This document shows, in pieces, positions 8,868 to 18,723 of a stretch of DNA of 64,000 bases (its first letter is position 1; every line of letters starts with the position of its first letter). The notes beneath the pieces are model-generated. The model did no database searches, had not been told where the DNA came from, and saw nothing but the letters and a program-made list of their open reading frames with translations. This DNA comes from Flavobacterium sp. GTDB taxonomy: Bacteria; Bacteroidota; Bacteroidia; Flavobacteriales; Flavobacteriaceae. The DNA lies in NCBI GenBank assembly GCA_016721735.1, contig JADKHM010000002.1:62001-126000 (forward strand), read 5' to 3'. The translations under genes and the position numbers were made by a program.

Positions 8868-9431
8868 GTGCAGAAAAGGACTCTCATACTACTTTGGCTC
8901 TTATGTGGCGCTGTTCAATTCGTTATTGGTCAAGAGGAAACTGCACCTTTGTTAATCTCGAAAGATTCTATTAAGAACGACGATATTAATCCACTTTCTC
9001 CAGCAAAAGCGGCGTTCTATTCAGCGATTCTTCCCGGTTTAGGTCAAGCCTACAACAAAAAATACTGGAAAATTCCGTTGGTATACGGCGCGCTTGCCAC
9101 TACCATCTATTTTTATACACGAAACAACGATTTCTATCATGAATTTCGTGGCGTTTATAAAGACCGATTGGCTGGGATTTCCAATCCACGATACGATTAT
9201 TTAGATGATGATCGATTAATTGAAGCGCAGCGATTCTACAAAAGAAATCGAGATCTTTCGCTACTTTTGACTGTTGGATTTTATGTCCTAAATATCATTG
9301 ACGCTAATGTTGACGCCCATTTAGGACAGTTTAACGTCAATGATAATTTATCGATTCGACAAGACTTATATCTTGATCAACGGTACATGAAACCCAACTT
9401 TGGTGTCGCCTTAAATTACAAATTCAAATGA
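8868..9431 (+). CDS. DUF5683 domain membrane protein
   Basis: The protein has 187 residues. A signal-like N-terminus is followed by the DUF5683 core with AAFYSAILPGLGQAYNKKYW and a hydrophobic segment (YGALATTIYFYTR). The function is not established. The start is GTG at 8868, immediately after the parB stop, and the last 4 bases overlap the dapB start, so translation is probably coupled within a parA-parB-DUF5683-dapB unit. The same neighbours are commonly seen in Flavobacteriaceae. Confidence 0.8.
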   Translation: MQKRTLILLWLLCGAVQFVIGQEETAPLLISKDSIKNDDINPLSPAKAAFYSAILPGLGQAYNKKYWKIPLVYGALATTIYFYTRNNDFYHEFRGVYKDRLAGISNPRYDYLDDDRLIEAQRFYKRNRDLSLLLTVGFYVLNIIDANVDAHLGQFNVNDNLSIRQDLYLDQRYMKPNFGVALNYKFK

Positions 9432-10162
9432 AAATTGCGCTCCTAGGATATGGCAAAATGGGGAAAGTGATTGAGAAAGTCGCTTTGTCGCGCGGTCATG
9501 AAATTGTGCTTAGAAAAACCAGTTCTTCTTCCTTTGAAGGCTTGGAAAATGCGGATGTTGCGATCGATTTTAGTATTCCAGATGCAGCGGTCAGTAACAT
9601 TTCCAAATGTTTTGATACTAATGTCCCTGTGGTCTGTGGCACGACCGGTTGGTTGTCGCAGTACGAGGAGATGGTGGCGCTTTGCAAAGCCAAAAACGGT
9701 ACGTTCATTTATGGTTCAAATTTTAGTTTAGGGGTTAATTTGTTTTTTGAAATGAATAGCTATTTGGCTAAATTGATGGATAAGTTTGATCAATATAAAG
9801 TGCGGATCGAAGAAATTCATCATACTCAAAAATTAGATCGCCCGAGCGGTACCGCAATTACCTTGGCAAATGATATTATCCATCAGTCGACTTATTCGAA
9901 TTGGGCTCTAGCAGATGTAACCCACGGGGAAGGAGAAAAGAACGACTCAAACGCCAATGAAATCCAAATCGATGCCCAACGAATTGAAAATGTACCAGGC
10001 ACACACACGGTGATTTACGATTCAGAAATTGATTCGATTGAAATCAAGCATACCGCGCACAACAGAGAAGGTTTTGCGACTGGAGCCGTTATCGCGGCAG
10101 AATGGATTTTCGGAAAAAAAGGTGTTTTTTCGATGAAAGATGTTTTAGATTTAAATAAATAA
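9428..10162 (+). CDS. dapB: 4-hydroxy-tetrahydrodipicolinate reductase
   Basis: The protein has 244 residues. DapB reduces 4-hydroxy-tetrahydrodipicolinate with NAD(P)H in the diaminopimelate/lysine pathway. The N-terminal nucleotide-binding motif is GYGKMGK, CGTTGW follows in the middle, and EIHHTQKLDRPSGTA carries the catalytic His and Lys residues. The start overlaps the DUF5683 stop (ATGA). LysA, the last enzyme of the same pathway, is encoded at 62.5 kb. Confidence 0.93.
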   Translation: MKIALLGYGKMGKVIEKVALSRGHEIVLRKTSSSSFEGLENADVAIDFSIPDAAVSNISKCFDTNVPVVCGTTGWLSQYEEMVALCKAKNGTFIYGSNFSLGVNLFFEMNSYLAKLMDKFDQYKVRIEEIHHTQKLDRPSGTAITLANDIIHQSTYSNWALADVTHGEGEKNDSNANEIQIDAQRIENVPGTHTVIYDSEIDSIEIKHTAHNREGFATGAVIAAEWIFGKKGVFSMKDVLDLNK

Positions 10163-10225
10163 AATAAGTATCAACTGTATTTTAGCGTTTGAGCAATCAG
10201 ACCAGAAAATCAAAAAATAGAAATT

Positions 10226-11770
10226 ATGACTTTATCTCAATGGTTTATTTTTTTCTTAATACTACAAGTAATCCATTTCATCGGAACTTGGAAAATATAT
10301 GAAGCGGCGGGCCGAAAAAGATGGGAAGCGGCGGTGCCAATTTACAATGCTATTATTTTAATGAAAATAATCAATCGACCAACTTGGTGGACTATTTTAC
10401 TTTTCGTTCCGATAGTCAATCTGATTATGTTTCCGGTCATTTGGGTAGAAACCTTGAGAAGTTTTGGTAAGAACACCACGTCGCATACGCTTTTGGCGAT
10501 ATTTACATTCGGATTATACATTGCGTACGTAAATTATACCGAAAAACTCGATCATATTGCCAACCGCAGTCTCATTCCAGTTAATAAAACTGCTGATACT
10601 ATCAGTTCACTGTTGTTTGCGATTGTTGTTGCCACCATTGTGCACACTTATGTGATGCAACCGTACCAAATTCCAACCTCTTCCTTAGAAAAATCGTTGT
10701 TGGTTGGTGATTTTCTTTTTGTTAGTAAATTTCACTACGGTGCTCGTGTTCCGATGACTACTGTTGCATTACCTATGGTGCATGATACCATTCCTGTGCT
10801 TCATAAGAAATCATATAACAATTGGCCGCAACTTCCCTACTTCCGTTTACCTGGATTACAGAAGATTGAAAAAAATGACATTGTTGTTTTCAATTGGCCG
10901 GTAGACACGGTTTACAAATTTTTTGATCGAAGCAAAAGAAAAGCAAACAAGCCAGTTGACAAGAAATCGAATTATGTAAAAAGATGTCAAGGTACGCCGG
11001 GCGACATGCTAGAAATTAGAGACGGTGTCGTTTTTATCAATGGAAAGCAGCTTGTATTACCAGAGCGTGCGAAACCGCAATATTCTTACACTGTTTCAAC
11101 CAACGGTACTCCATTTGATCCTACTTATTTGATGAAAGATCTGCACATCACAGACGGAATCTACCAAACGGGAGCTAGTACTTTTCTTTTTTCTGCCCTA
11201 ACTGAAGAATCTGCGGCAAGGATCAAAAATAATCCGATTGTAACTAGCCTTGTCAGAAATGTTTCGCATGACCCAGAGCCAGCAGTTTTTCCGCAAATTG
11301 CTAATTCATGGAACAAAGACAATTACGGCCCAATTTACATTCCAGAAGCAGGAAAAACCATCGACTTAACTTCAGAGAACATTGCTTTTTACAAGAGAAT
11401 TATCAGCGAATATGAAGGTAACGATTTGAAAGTGACAGGTTCTGAAATAAGAATCAATGGTAAGATTGCAAAATCGTATACTTTTCAACAAAACTACTAT
11501 TGGATGATGGGAGACAACCGACATAATTCTGAAGACAGTCGCTATTGGGGTTATGTTCCTGAAAACCACATCGTAGGTAAACCAGTGCTCATTTGGTTGA
11601 GTATGGATAGCAACGAATCTGGATTCAAAAAAATACGATGGGAAAGAATGTTTACGACCGTTGGTGGTGAAGGTCAGCCTTACTCGTATTTCAAATTTTT
11701 CTTGATGGCGATAGCAGCTTATTTTGGAATTACGTTTTATTTGGATAAAAAAAGACAGGCAAATAGCTAA
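10226..11770 (+). CDS. lepB: signal peptidase I with extra N-terminal membrane domain
   Basis: The protein has 514 residues, longer than most leader peptidases. Residues 1-115 form an extra hydrophobic region with about three membrane spans before the peptidase anchor (SLLFAIVVATIVHTYVM). The catalytic Ser is in IPTSSLEKSL (about residue 153), the general-base Lys in YVKRCQGTPGD (about residue 252), and box E is GDNRHNSEDSRYWGYV. It cleaves signal peptides of Sec substrates, including the T9SS cargo in this window. The catalytic domain is expanded between the Lys and the GDNRHNSEDS box. Confidence 0.92.
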   Translation: MTLSQWFIFFLILQVIHFIGTWKIYEAAGRKRWEAAVPIYNAIILMKIINRPTWWTILLFVPIVNLIMFPVIWVETLRSFGKNTTSHTLLAIFTFGLYIAYVNYTEKLDHIANRSLIPVNKTADTISSLLFAIVVATIVHTYVMQPYQIPTSSLEKSLLVGDFLFVSKFHYGARVPMTTVALPMVHDTIPVLHKKSYNNWPQLPYFRLPGLQKIEKNDIVVFNWPVDTVYKFFDRSKRKANKPVDKKSNYVKRCQGTPGDMLEIRDGVVFINGKQLVLPERAKPQYSYTVSTNGTPFDPTYLMKDLHITDGIYQTGASTFLFSALTEESAARIKNNPIVTSLVRNVSHDPEPAVFPQIANSWNKDNYGPIYIPEAGKTIDLTSENIAFYKRIISEYEGNDLKVTGSEIRINGKIAKSYTFQQNYYWMMGDNRHNSEDSRYWGYVPENHIVGKPVLIWLSMDSNESGFKKIRWERMFTTVGGEGQPYSYFKFFLMAIAAYFGITFYLDKKRQANS

Positions 11771-11809
11771 TTTGTTTAACTGTTTAATCGATAAAAGATT
11801 CAACATCAA

Positions 11810-12421
11810 ATGCCAATTCTAATACATCCCACCTATTTTCCATCCATCAGCCATTTCGTTGTCATGGCTCAAGCGGATCGTATAGTTCTTGAAGTTGAAG
11901 ATAATTTTCAAAAACAAACCAATAGAAACAGGACCTATATTTATAGTCCAAATGGTATTCAGCTATTAAATATCCCCATCAAACATACCAAAGAAAGACA
12001 TCAAAACATCAAAGAAGTGCAACTAGAAACAGCCTTCGATTGGCAAAAGCAACACTTCAAATCTTTGGAAGCTGCGTACCGAACTTCTCCTTTCTTCGAG
12101 TACTTTGAAGATAGCTTGATGCCTATTTTCGATAAGAAATATCGCTTTTTGATGGACTTAAATTTAGAATCGATGAGCATTGTTTCGAAGTGTTTGGGAA
12201 TGTCCTTCGAATATGAAAAAACCATCGAGTATTTTCATGAAGTTAAGGAATATGAAGATTTCAGAAGTCTCGCTAATGGAAAAAAAGATACTTATTCTTT
12301 TGAATCTTACACACAAGTCTTTGGAGATAAACACGGATTCCTCAATAACTTAAGTATTCTTGACTTATTATTTAATGAAGGACGATACGCGTTAGATTAC
12401 CTCAAAAACCAACAAATCTAG
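11810..12421 (+). CDS. WbqC family protein
   Basis: This 203-residue cytosolic protein matches the WbqC-like family in PTYFPS near the N-terminus, the basic N-R-N-R-T segment, LLNIPIKHTKE, and a WQKQHFKSLEAAYRTSPFFEYF motif. Members are often linked to polysaccharide or surface-sugar genes, but the reaction is uncertain. It follows lepB after 39 bp on the same strand and converges with the EEP gene (one base between the stops). Confidence 0.8.
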   Translation: MPILIHPTYFPSISHFVVMAQADRIVLEVEDNFQKQTNRNRTYIYSPNGIQLLNIPIKHTKERHQNIKEVQLETAFDWQKQHFKSLEAAYRTSPFFEYFEDSLMPIFDKKYRFLMDLNLESMSIVSKCLGMSFEYEKTIEYFHEVKEYEDFRSLANGKKDTYSFESYTQVFGDKHGFLNNLSILDLLFNEGRYALDYLKNQQI

Positions 12422-12422
12422 G

Positions 12423-13472
12423 TTATTCTTCTATCGACAATCTTGTCATAATTGGGTAATGATCGGAATTGACAAAGTCCGGAAAACTCTCAAAACTTTT
12501 TACTTTCATACTCGGATCGGCGAAAATATAGTCAATTCGTGCAGGATAATATCGAAAGTGGTACGTATTACCACATCCACTTCCCGCCTCTTCAAACGTA
12601 TCGTTCAAATCGCCTTTAATATTGCGATAGACGAATGAATACGCGCTATTATTCATATCACCACAAATGATAATAGGATATTTACAATCTTTTTTGTGAT
12701 TCATGATAATCTCGGCTTGCTGCTGCTGTTTCTTGAAAGCAGAGCTTATTCGATTGAATACCATTTGCGACTTTTGCTGATTGATCTCGTCGATGTTCTC
12801 AGAAATTTCGTTGACATCGGGTGAAATCTTAATCGATTCCAACTGCATATTATAAACGCGAATAATGTCTTTTCCCTTTTTAATGTCCGCAAAAATCACG
12901 GAATTATTCGAATTTGGAAAGTTTAAGTTGCCCTCTTCAATAATGGGAAATTTAGAAAAAATAGCTTGACCACTTTTAATTTTATTGCCTTGCATATAAA
13001 CGTATCGATGCGGATAAACTTTTAAGTCGATTTGCGCACCTAAAGAATATTCCTGAATACAGACAATATCTGGATTTTTGTCATTGATGAAAGTCCGAAT
13101 ATACGTGACCACATCTGTGTTGGGCAACCAATTAAAAAGATTGAATAATCGAACATTGTAACTCATTACTACAAAGTCCTTTTCTTCACTAGGCAAATTG
13201 CTCGCCGAAAATTTATAAAACTTATTGATAAAAGTGATTCCCATTAAAAGAACCAATCCAGATAGAAAAATCTGTTTCTTAAATTGAATAAGCCAATACA
13301 GAAAAAACAAGCCGTTTAAGATCAAAAATAATGGCAAGATCAAGGTTAATACAGAAAGAATAGGAAACAACTTCGGCGCTAAGAATGGTAAAACATATGC
13401 AAGGAACGTCAATACAGTTAACACTATATTGAAGAAAAACATTGCCTTATTGAACCACGATAACTTTTTCAT
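12423..13472 (-). CDS. membrane-anchored endonuclease/exonuclease/phosphatase family protein
   Basis: The protein has 349 residues. Two or three N-terminal transmembrane helices (about residues 10-90) are followed by an EEP-fold domain: MSYNVRLF near its start, IVCIQEYS (catalytic Glu), ICGDMNNSAYSFVYR (Asp and Asn), and NSDHYPIMTRLS (terminal Asp-His). The fold hydrolyses phosphodiester or phosphomonoester bonds, and the substrate here is unknown. The domain probably faces the periplasm. It lies 4 bp downstream of the rhomboid gene, in a mutL-rhomboid-rhomboid-EEP run. Confidence 0.82.
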   Translation of the reverse strand: MKKLSWFNKAMFFFNIVLTVLTFLAYVLPFLAPKLFPILSVLTLILPLFLILNGLFFLYWLIQFKKQIFLSGLVLLMGITFINKFYKFSASNLPSEEKDFVVMSYNVRLFNLFNWLPNTDVVTYIRTFINDKNPDIVCIQEYSLGAQIDLKVYPHRYVYMQGNKIKSGQAIFSKFPIIEEGNLNFPNSNNSVIFADIKKGKDIIRVYNMQLESIKISPDVNEISENIDEINQQKSQMVFNRISSAFKKQQQQAEIIMNHKKDCKYPIIICGDMNNSAYSFVYRNIKGDLNDTFEEAGSGCGNTYHFRYYPARIDYIFADPSMKVKSFESFPDFVNSDHYPIMTRLSIEE

Positions 13473-13476
13473 GCAC

Positions 13477-14346
13477 TTATTTCCCAGCTTTAAACAGAAA
13501 TTCTTTCTCTTCTTTGGTTAAACTGTCATAGCCAGATTTACTGATTTTATCTAAAATATCATCTATTTGTTGCTGCGTTTTGTCTTTAGTAGCAATCTTT
13601 GACGCAGATTGATTTTGCTTTACATTGTAATTGCGATGGACTTTCTTAAAAGGTGTTGCTTTCTTTGGTCTTGAAAAAGTAACTAGCTTATCGAGTATAA
13701 ATGAAATTCCTTTGCTCAAATCTGTACCATTGACCAATAATTTGATATAAATAAATCCAAATAAAGCGCCTGACAAATGAGCGACATGTCCACCTGTATT
13801 TTCTGTAAAAATTTGAATCAAATCTAATAGTAGAATCACAAATGTAAATTGCCACAGCTTGACATTACCAATCAACAACAATCTCAAATTCATAAACGGT
13901 GAATAAGTTGCCGTCGCCACTAGAATTGCCATGATGGCACCAGAAGCTCCAACAATTGAAGAAGTGCGATCGACCATGACCACCGAATAGAAAAGCATAA
14001 AACTTAGACCAGAAAAAACACCGCTCAACAAATACAACCCTAAGAATTGCTTTTGATTGAAGAACGTCAAAAAGATTCTACCTGCAAAATTCAATACAAT
14101 CATATTAAAAAGCAGATGAAAAAAACCGGCGTGGAAAAAGAAATAAGTAAGCAGCGTCCACGGTTTATAGAGGACTTCCCCAGCACTCGAAGACAACGCT
14201 ATCCAAGTGGGAAAATCAAAATAGCCCAACTTGAAACGATAGAAAAGGAGAATTGACAACAAAAAGACGCCACAGTTCCAATAGATGACTTTTTGTTCAA
14301 AGCCACCCATTTTATATTGCATTTTTAAATCGTCTAGTATGTTCAT
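13477..14346 (-). CDS. rhomboid family intramembrane serine protease (first)
   Basis: The protein has 289 residues and six predicted membrane helices. Family motifs are FHLLFNMIVL (oxyanion-side His and Asn), VGASGAIMA with the catalytic Ser, and GHVAHLSGALFGF with the catalytic His. A cytosolic C-terminal tail of about 80 Lys-rich residues contains a motif, SLTKEEKEFL, that many Bacteroidota rhomboids share. It cleaves transmembrane substrates, which are unknown here. A second rhomboid gene lies 110 bp upstream; the pair is probably an old duplication. Confidence 0.9.
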   Translation of the reverse strand: MNILDDLKMQYKMGGFEQKVIYWNCGVFLLSILLFYRFKLGYFDFPTWIALSSSAGEVLYKPWTLLTYFFFHAGFFHLLFNMIVLNFAGRIFLTFFNQKQFLGLYLLSGVFSGLSFMLFYSVVMVDRTSSIVGASGAIMAILVATATYSPFMNLRLLLIGNVKLWQFTFVILLLDLIQIFTENTGGHVAHLSGALFGFIYIKLLVNGTDLSKGISFILDKLVTFSRPKKATPFKKVHRNYNVKQNQSASKIATKDKTQQQIDDILDKISKSGYDSLTKEEKEFLFKAGK

Positions 14347-14456
14347 TTTTTTTAGATTATTAGACTTTTAGATTTTAGGATTTACAAATGATGATTCATT
14401 TCCAGTTCTTATTTCTTGTTTCTTGACTCTTTTTACATTACACTTACTTACTCACC

Positions 14457-15206
14457 TTAATTCCAACGATTGCTCCCAAATTGATTTTTCTTCCAATACC
14501 ACATCATCAAAAATCCGACTAGCGCGCCACCGATGTGTGCAAAATGCGCAATACCGCTAGCGCCACCGAATATGGATTGTCCAGAAACTCCCAGGATCAA
14601 ATCGACGGTTAACAAGCCAGGAACAAAATACTTGGCTTTGATCGGAATCGGAATAAACATCAACGCCAATTCAGCATTTGGAACCATAAATGCAAATGCG
14701 ACGAGCAAACCGTAGATTGCTCCTGAAGCGCCGACGGCTGGTGAGAAAAATGATCCTGTAAAACTAGTTAAACCTGAACTTCCTAAGGTATCAATCCAAC
14801 GTGTATCTAATTTCCCTTCATTCAACAAGGAATAAATCTCAGATTGCGAAAAACCCGCATCGACCAAAGAACTCAACCCATGGTGAAAGAGTAAATAGTT
14901 AACGACCGTATGTAATAAAGCAGCTCCCAATCCACATGAAACATAAAAAAACAAGAACTTCTTTCCTCCCCAAAAATACTCTAATGCGGAGCCAAAAGAA
15001 TACAAAGCAAACATATTAAAAGCAATATGCATAAAGCCACCATGCATAAACATATGGGTTAAAATTTGCCAATACTGAAACTTTGGGTTCTCAAAAAAGA
15101 ACAAAGAAAGATAGTCGTAGGCTTGCTCACCCACAAACAATGTTCCCGCGAAAAATAATATATTAATAATAAGCAACTGCTTGACAGTTGGCGTAATCTG
15201 CATCAT
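14457..15206 (-). CDS. rhomboid family intramembrane serine protease (second)
   Basis: The protein has 249 residues. GGFMHIAFNMFALYSFG, AVGASGAIYGLL (catalytic Ser) and HFAHIGGALVGFL (catalytic His) are present. Unlike the first rhomboid it has a loop of about 35 residues before the GASG helix and only a short C-terminal tail. Its ATG overlaps the corrected stop of mutL (CTATGATG), so it is likely translated together with mutL. Confidence 0.9.
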   Translation of the reverse strand: MMQITPTVKQLLIINILFFAGTLFVGEQAYDYLSLFFFENPKFQYWQILTHMFMHGGFMHIAFNMFALYSFGSALEYFWGGKKFLFFYVSCGLGAALLHTVVNYLLFHHGLSSLVDAGFSQSEIYSLLNEGKLDTRWIDTLGSSGLTSFTGSFFSPAVGASGAIYGLLVAFAFMVPNAELALMFIPIPIKAKYFVPGLLTVDLILGVSGQSIFGGASGIAHFAHIGGALVGFLMMWYWKKNQFGSNRWN

Positions 15207-17064
15207 AGGGCGAATTTTTTATCTAAATCTTCCACACTAATTGTGATGAAAGTAGGTTTTTGAAAAGGTGAAACATTAGGTTCCTTGCAGGCGAATAAGC
15301 CGTCAACAATATTTTCTTGCTCTTTTCGGTCAAACTCACGCCGCTTTTTACGCATAGGCTCTTTGCCATCGATTTGGCAATAGTGTCATTTTGACTAAAA
15401 CTAGTACTTGGTATGCCATCGTGTAAATCTCCAAGCAACTGTTCAAAAATCGAGTTGACTTGAGCATCCGAAACATGAGATGGCAAACCGGTAATCACGA
15501 TATGATCTTCTTGATTCGGTTCAAATTGAAAACCTGTATTGGTCAGCGACAGTTGCAATTCTGTAATCAAATGTATTTCATTCTTTGAAAAATACAAATG
15601 CGATGGAAACAACAATTGTTGACTAGCAGCATGTTCGACGGTCATATTCGTCAAGAACTGTTCATATAATATGCGTTGATGGGCTCGTTGTTGGTCAACG
15701 ATAATCATCCCGGACTTAATAGGATTGACAATATATTTCTTTTGAATCTGGTAGGTTTTTTTGATATCTTTCTCCACTTCTTCATCATCAAAAAGCGTTG
15801 CCTTTTCCTCATCATTTTCAAAGTGCATTCCGCCAATTTCGACCAAACTATCGGTATCATCTTTCAATCCAACATACAAGCTTTCCCAGCTGGCAGACTC
15901 TTGTTTTCTTTGACTATAGTTTTTTGAACTATCTTTTTTATGTTTAGGACCCTCGTCCGAAAAAGGATTATAATTTCCATCCACTTGAATTGTCGGATAG
16001 GATGCCTCTGCGTTTTTGTAGTGATAAGGCGTATCCAAATTGGCATCACGATCAAAATCAAGAATTGGCGCGACATTAAATTGCCCTAAACTATGTTTAA
16101 CTGTCGCCCGAAGAATCGCATATAAAGCTTGCTCGTCATCAAATTTGACTTCCGTTTTAGTTGGATGGATATTAATATCAATCGTATTTGTCGGTACAGT
16201 TAAGTACAGAAAATAACTAGGTTGTGTTCCTTCGCGAAGCAATCCTTCATAAGCATTCATAATCGCATGATGCAAATAGCCACTTTTGATATACCGATCA
16301 TTGACAAAGAAAAACTGTTCTCCTCGATTCTTCTTCGCAAATTCAGGTTTGCCGACAAATCCTTCTACTTTAAGAATGTCTGTCTCCTCCGACGCTGGTA
16401 CTAGTTTTTCATTGGTCTTTCCAGCGAAAAGAGCCACAATACGTTGCCGTAAATTCGACGCAGGCAACACACAAACCTCATTACCATTATGATAAAAAGC
16501 AAAATGAATTTTCGGATGTGCCAAAGCAACCCTTTGAAATTCATCTATAATATGGCGGAATTCTATAATTTCTGATTTAAGAAAGTTGCGTCGTGCTGGA
16601 ATATTAAAAAACAAATTTTTCACCGAAAACGACGTTCCTTTAGGTGTAACAGCAACATCTTGCGAGACCAATTTACTGCCCTCGATGACGATTTGCGTGC
16701 CTAATTCTTCTTGCTCCTGTTTGGTTTTCAATTCGACGTGAGCAATGGCAGCAATTGACGCTAACGCCTCTCCACGAAATCCTTTGGTATGAAGTTCAAA
16801 TAAATCCTCTGCTTTTCTAATCTTGGATGTAGCATGACGTTCGAAACACAAACGTGCATCAGTCACATTCATTCCCTTGCCATTATCAATCACTTGAATA
16901 AGTGACTTGCCCGCGTCTTTGACAATCAATTTGATATCGGTCGCATCTGCATCAACGGCGTTTTCAAGTAACTCCTTGACTACTGATGCAGGACGTTGCA
17001 CCACTTCACCCGCGGCAATTTGATTGGCAACATGATCAGGAAGAAGTTGAATAATACTCGACAT
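15203..17064 (-). CDS. mutL: DNA mismatch repair protein MutL (carries a -1 frameshift near its end)
   Basis: The N-terminal GHKL ATPase is complete: VANQIAAGEVVQRPASVVKE, LIQVIDNGKGM and GFRGEALASIAA. The C-terminal dimerisation domain follows a linker. The open frame as read stops at 15223 (613 residues) with an atypical tail. Adding one T/A in the run at 15323-15326 restores a family-like ending with FACKEPN and SPFQKPTFI, stopping at TGA 15203-15205, for 620 residues. The endonuclease motifs are degenerate: DQQRAHQRILYE replaces DQHAxxExxxYE, and SPFQKP replaces CPHGRP. MutL couples MutS mismatch recognition to downstream excision. Confidence 0.92.
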
Positions 17065-17149
17065 TACTATTTTTTAGAATCGGAATTTAGGCCCAAGTGC
17101 ACAAATTTAACGAAAATCCACTAGCTTTTACAGCCAAGAATATCATAAA

Positions 17150-17186
17150 AAGAAAAAACCTACTTGAGCAAAGCAGGTTTTTTTAT
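17150..17186 (-). terminator. terminator downstream of ribH
   Basis: AAAACCTACTT and AAGCAGGTTTT pair with one mismatch, and A/T tracts flank both sides. Confidence 0.5.
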
Positions 17187-17205
17187 GTTAGTAGACGCAG
17201 TAGCA

Positions 17206-17641
17206 CTATTCATGCAACTCTCGCGGTTGATCTTCAATTTGTGGTTGACCGGTAGTCAATTCTTGTAGGTTGCTGTGTTTTGAATTCAATTTTGATTGCT
17301 GACGTAAATACGCCATCTTTAAAGCTGCAATTGCTGCTTCTGTGCCTTTATTTCCGTGAATGCCGCCGCTTCGATCAATCGATTGCTGCTCGGTATTGTC
17401 TGTCAATACACAAAAAATAACCGCAACATCTGACAATACATTAAGATCTTTGATTCCTTGGGTTACACCTTCGCAAACGAATTCAAAATGCATGGTCTCA
17501 CCTTTGATCTTCAGCTCCAGAATACAAGCCATTTGTGATGTGATCATTCCACTCTGAAACAACAATCCCAAACCGAAAATCTTTCGCGTTTGGGATTGAA
17601 TTTTTATCGTAATTAGATAAGTTTTTATTTGCTGTTGCCAT
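17206..17641 (-). pseudogene. ribH: 6,7-dimethyl-8-ribityllumazine synthase with internal deletion
   Basis: The N-terminus is intact from ATG 17641: MATANKNLSNYDK, then FRFGIVVSEWN and GLYSGA. The C-terminal part is intact in another frame: KGETMHFEFVCEGV, then DNTEQQSIDRSGG and HGNKGTEAAIAALKMA. About 47 family residues between them, including the GSFE substrate-binding segment, are missing at the joint near 17510, and the frame changes there. LS condenses 5-amino-6-ribitylaminouracil with dihydroxybutanone phosphate in riboflavin synthesis. The residues after LKMA extend unusually far. As written this cannot be a working enzyme; either a true deletion or a consensus error is possible. Confidence 0.85.
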
Positions 17642-17697
17642 TTTATTTAGGATTTGCGATTTAGGAATTAAAACCGAATCTTCCCTAAAATCTAAAT

Positions 17698-18480
17698 TTA
17701 CTGAGCCAAACCAATCATAGCATCTACAGACGAACCTTCTGGAGTGCTTTCATATTTTTCTTTAATTTCTGTAAAATACTTCAAAGCGTCCGCTTTTTTT
17801 CCTAAAGCCAAAGCAGCTTGACCTGCTTTCAACAAGAATCGAGGCGTCGTTAAGTCGTTTTTGTTCATTTCGGAAGCCGCAATATATTTTTCCAAAGCTT
17901 CACCTGGTTGTTTTTTCTGTGCATAAGCATCGCCTACGGCACCAACAGCTAATGCACTCAAAATCATATCATCCGACTTAAAGCTTTCAAGAGAAGTTAT
18001 GGCTTCCGCATATTTTCCAGTATTTAAATACGAAATTCCTGCATAGTAGTTTGCTAAGTTTCCTGCCGCTGTACCTGAATATTTATCAGCTATTTCAACA
18101 AATCCTAGACTTCCTTTTGCCCCTTTTAGACATAAGTTAAATAAAGAATCTGCACTCGTAGGAGCATCAACCGCTTTTTGGAAGTTTTGTTGCGCATCGA
18201 ACATTTCTGTTGCCGCTTCATCTTCTTTAGGTTGTACTATAAATTTTTGGTACATTAAATAACTTACTGTTACTAAAGCGATCGCAGCTACAACACCAAA
18301 AATATATTTTTGATTTCTAGCAACCCATTCTTCAGTTTTTGAAGCAGTTTCATCTAAAGAATTAAAAACACCTGCCGTTGTACTATCTTTTTCATCAACT
18401 TTTACATCTTCTATAAAAGCAGAATCTTTTTCTTCTTTTTCTTTTGGAGCTTTGTAACCTCTTTTATTATACGTTGCCAT
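17698..18480 (-). CDS. membrane-anchored tetratricopeptide-repeat protein (YfgM-like)
   Basis: The protein has 260 residues. A charged cytosolic N-terminus is followed by one transmembrane helix (about residues 58-80, KYIFGVVAAIALVTVSYLMY) and a periplasmic TPR region with Ala/Gly-rich helical pairs such as ANYYAGISYLNTGKYAEAI. This resembles the YfgM/TPR_21 architecture linked to the Sec translocon and periplasmic chaperones in other bacteria; that role is inferred only. It lies upstream of ribH on the same strand and is divergent from recF. Confidence 0.75.
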   Translation of the reverse strand: MATYNKRGYKAPKEKEEKDSAFIEDVKVDEKDSTTAGVFNSLDETASKTEEWVARNQKYIFGVVAAIALVTVSYLMYQKFIVQPKEDEAATEMFDAQQNFQKAVDAPTSADSLFNLCLKGAKGSLGFVEIADKYSGTAAGNLANYYAGISYLNTGKYAEAITSLESFKSDDMILSALAVGAVGDAYAQKKQPGEALEKYIAASEMNKNDLTTPRFLLKAGQAALALGKKADALKYFTEIKEKYESTPEGSSVDAMIGLAQ

Positions 18481-18723
18481 CTATTTTAAATTAGTGAGCC
18501 GCAAAAATAAAATTTTTATTCAAACACACACAAAAAAAATGATTTAATATTGTTTTTTTCTCTAAAAGCCTGAATTAAAACTGATTTTTACAATCCATCC
18601 CTAAAATTCATGGTAAATTATTTCCAAAGCCTTAATTCGAAAGTATTTTTTCAATAATTTGCGAGCGCATTCAAGTACAAAATTGAACGCCCCAGATTGC
18701 AGTATTTTCAGTAAATAAACCCA

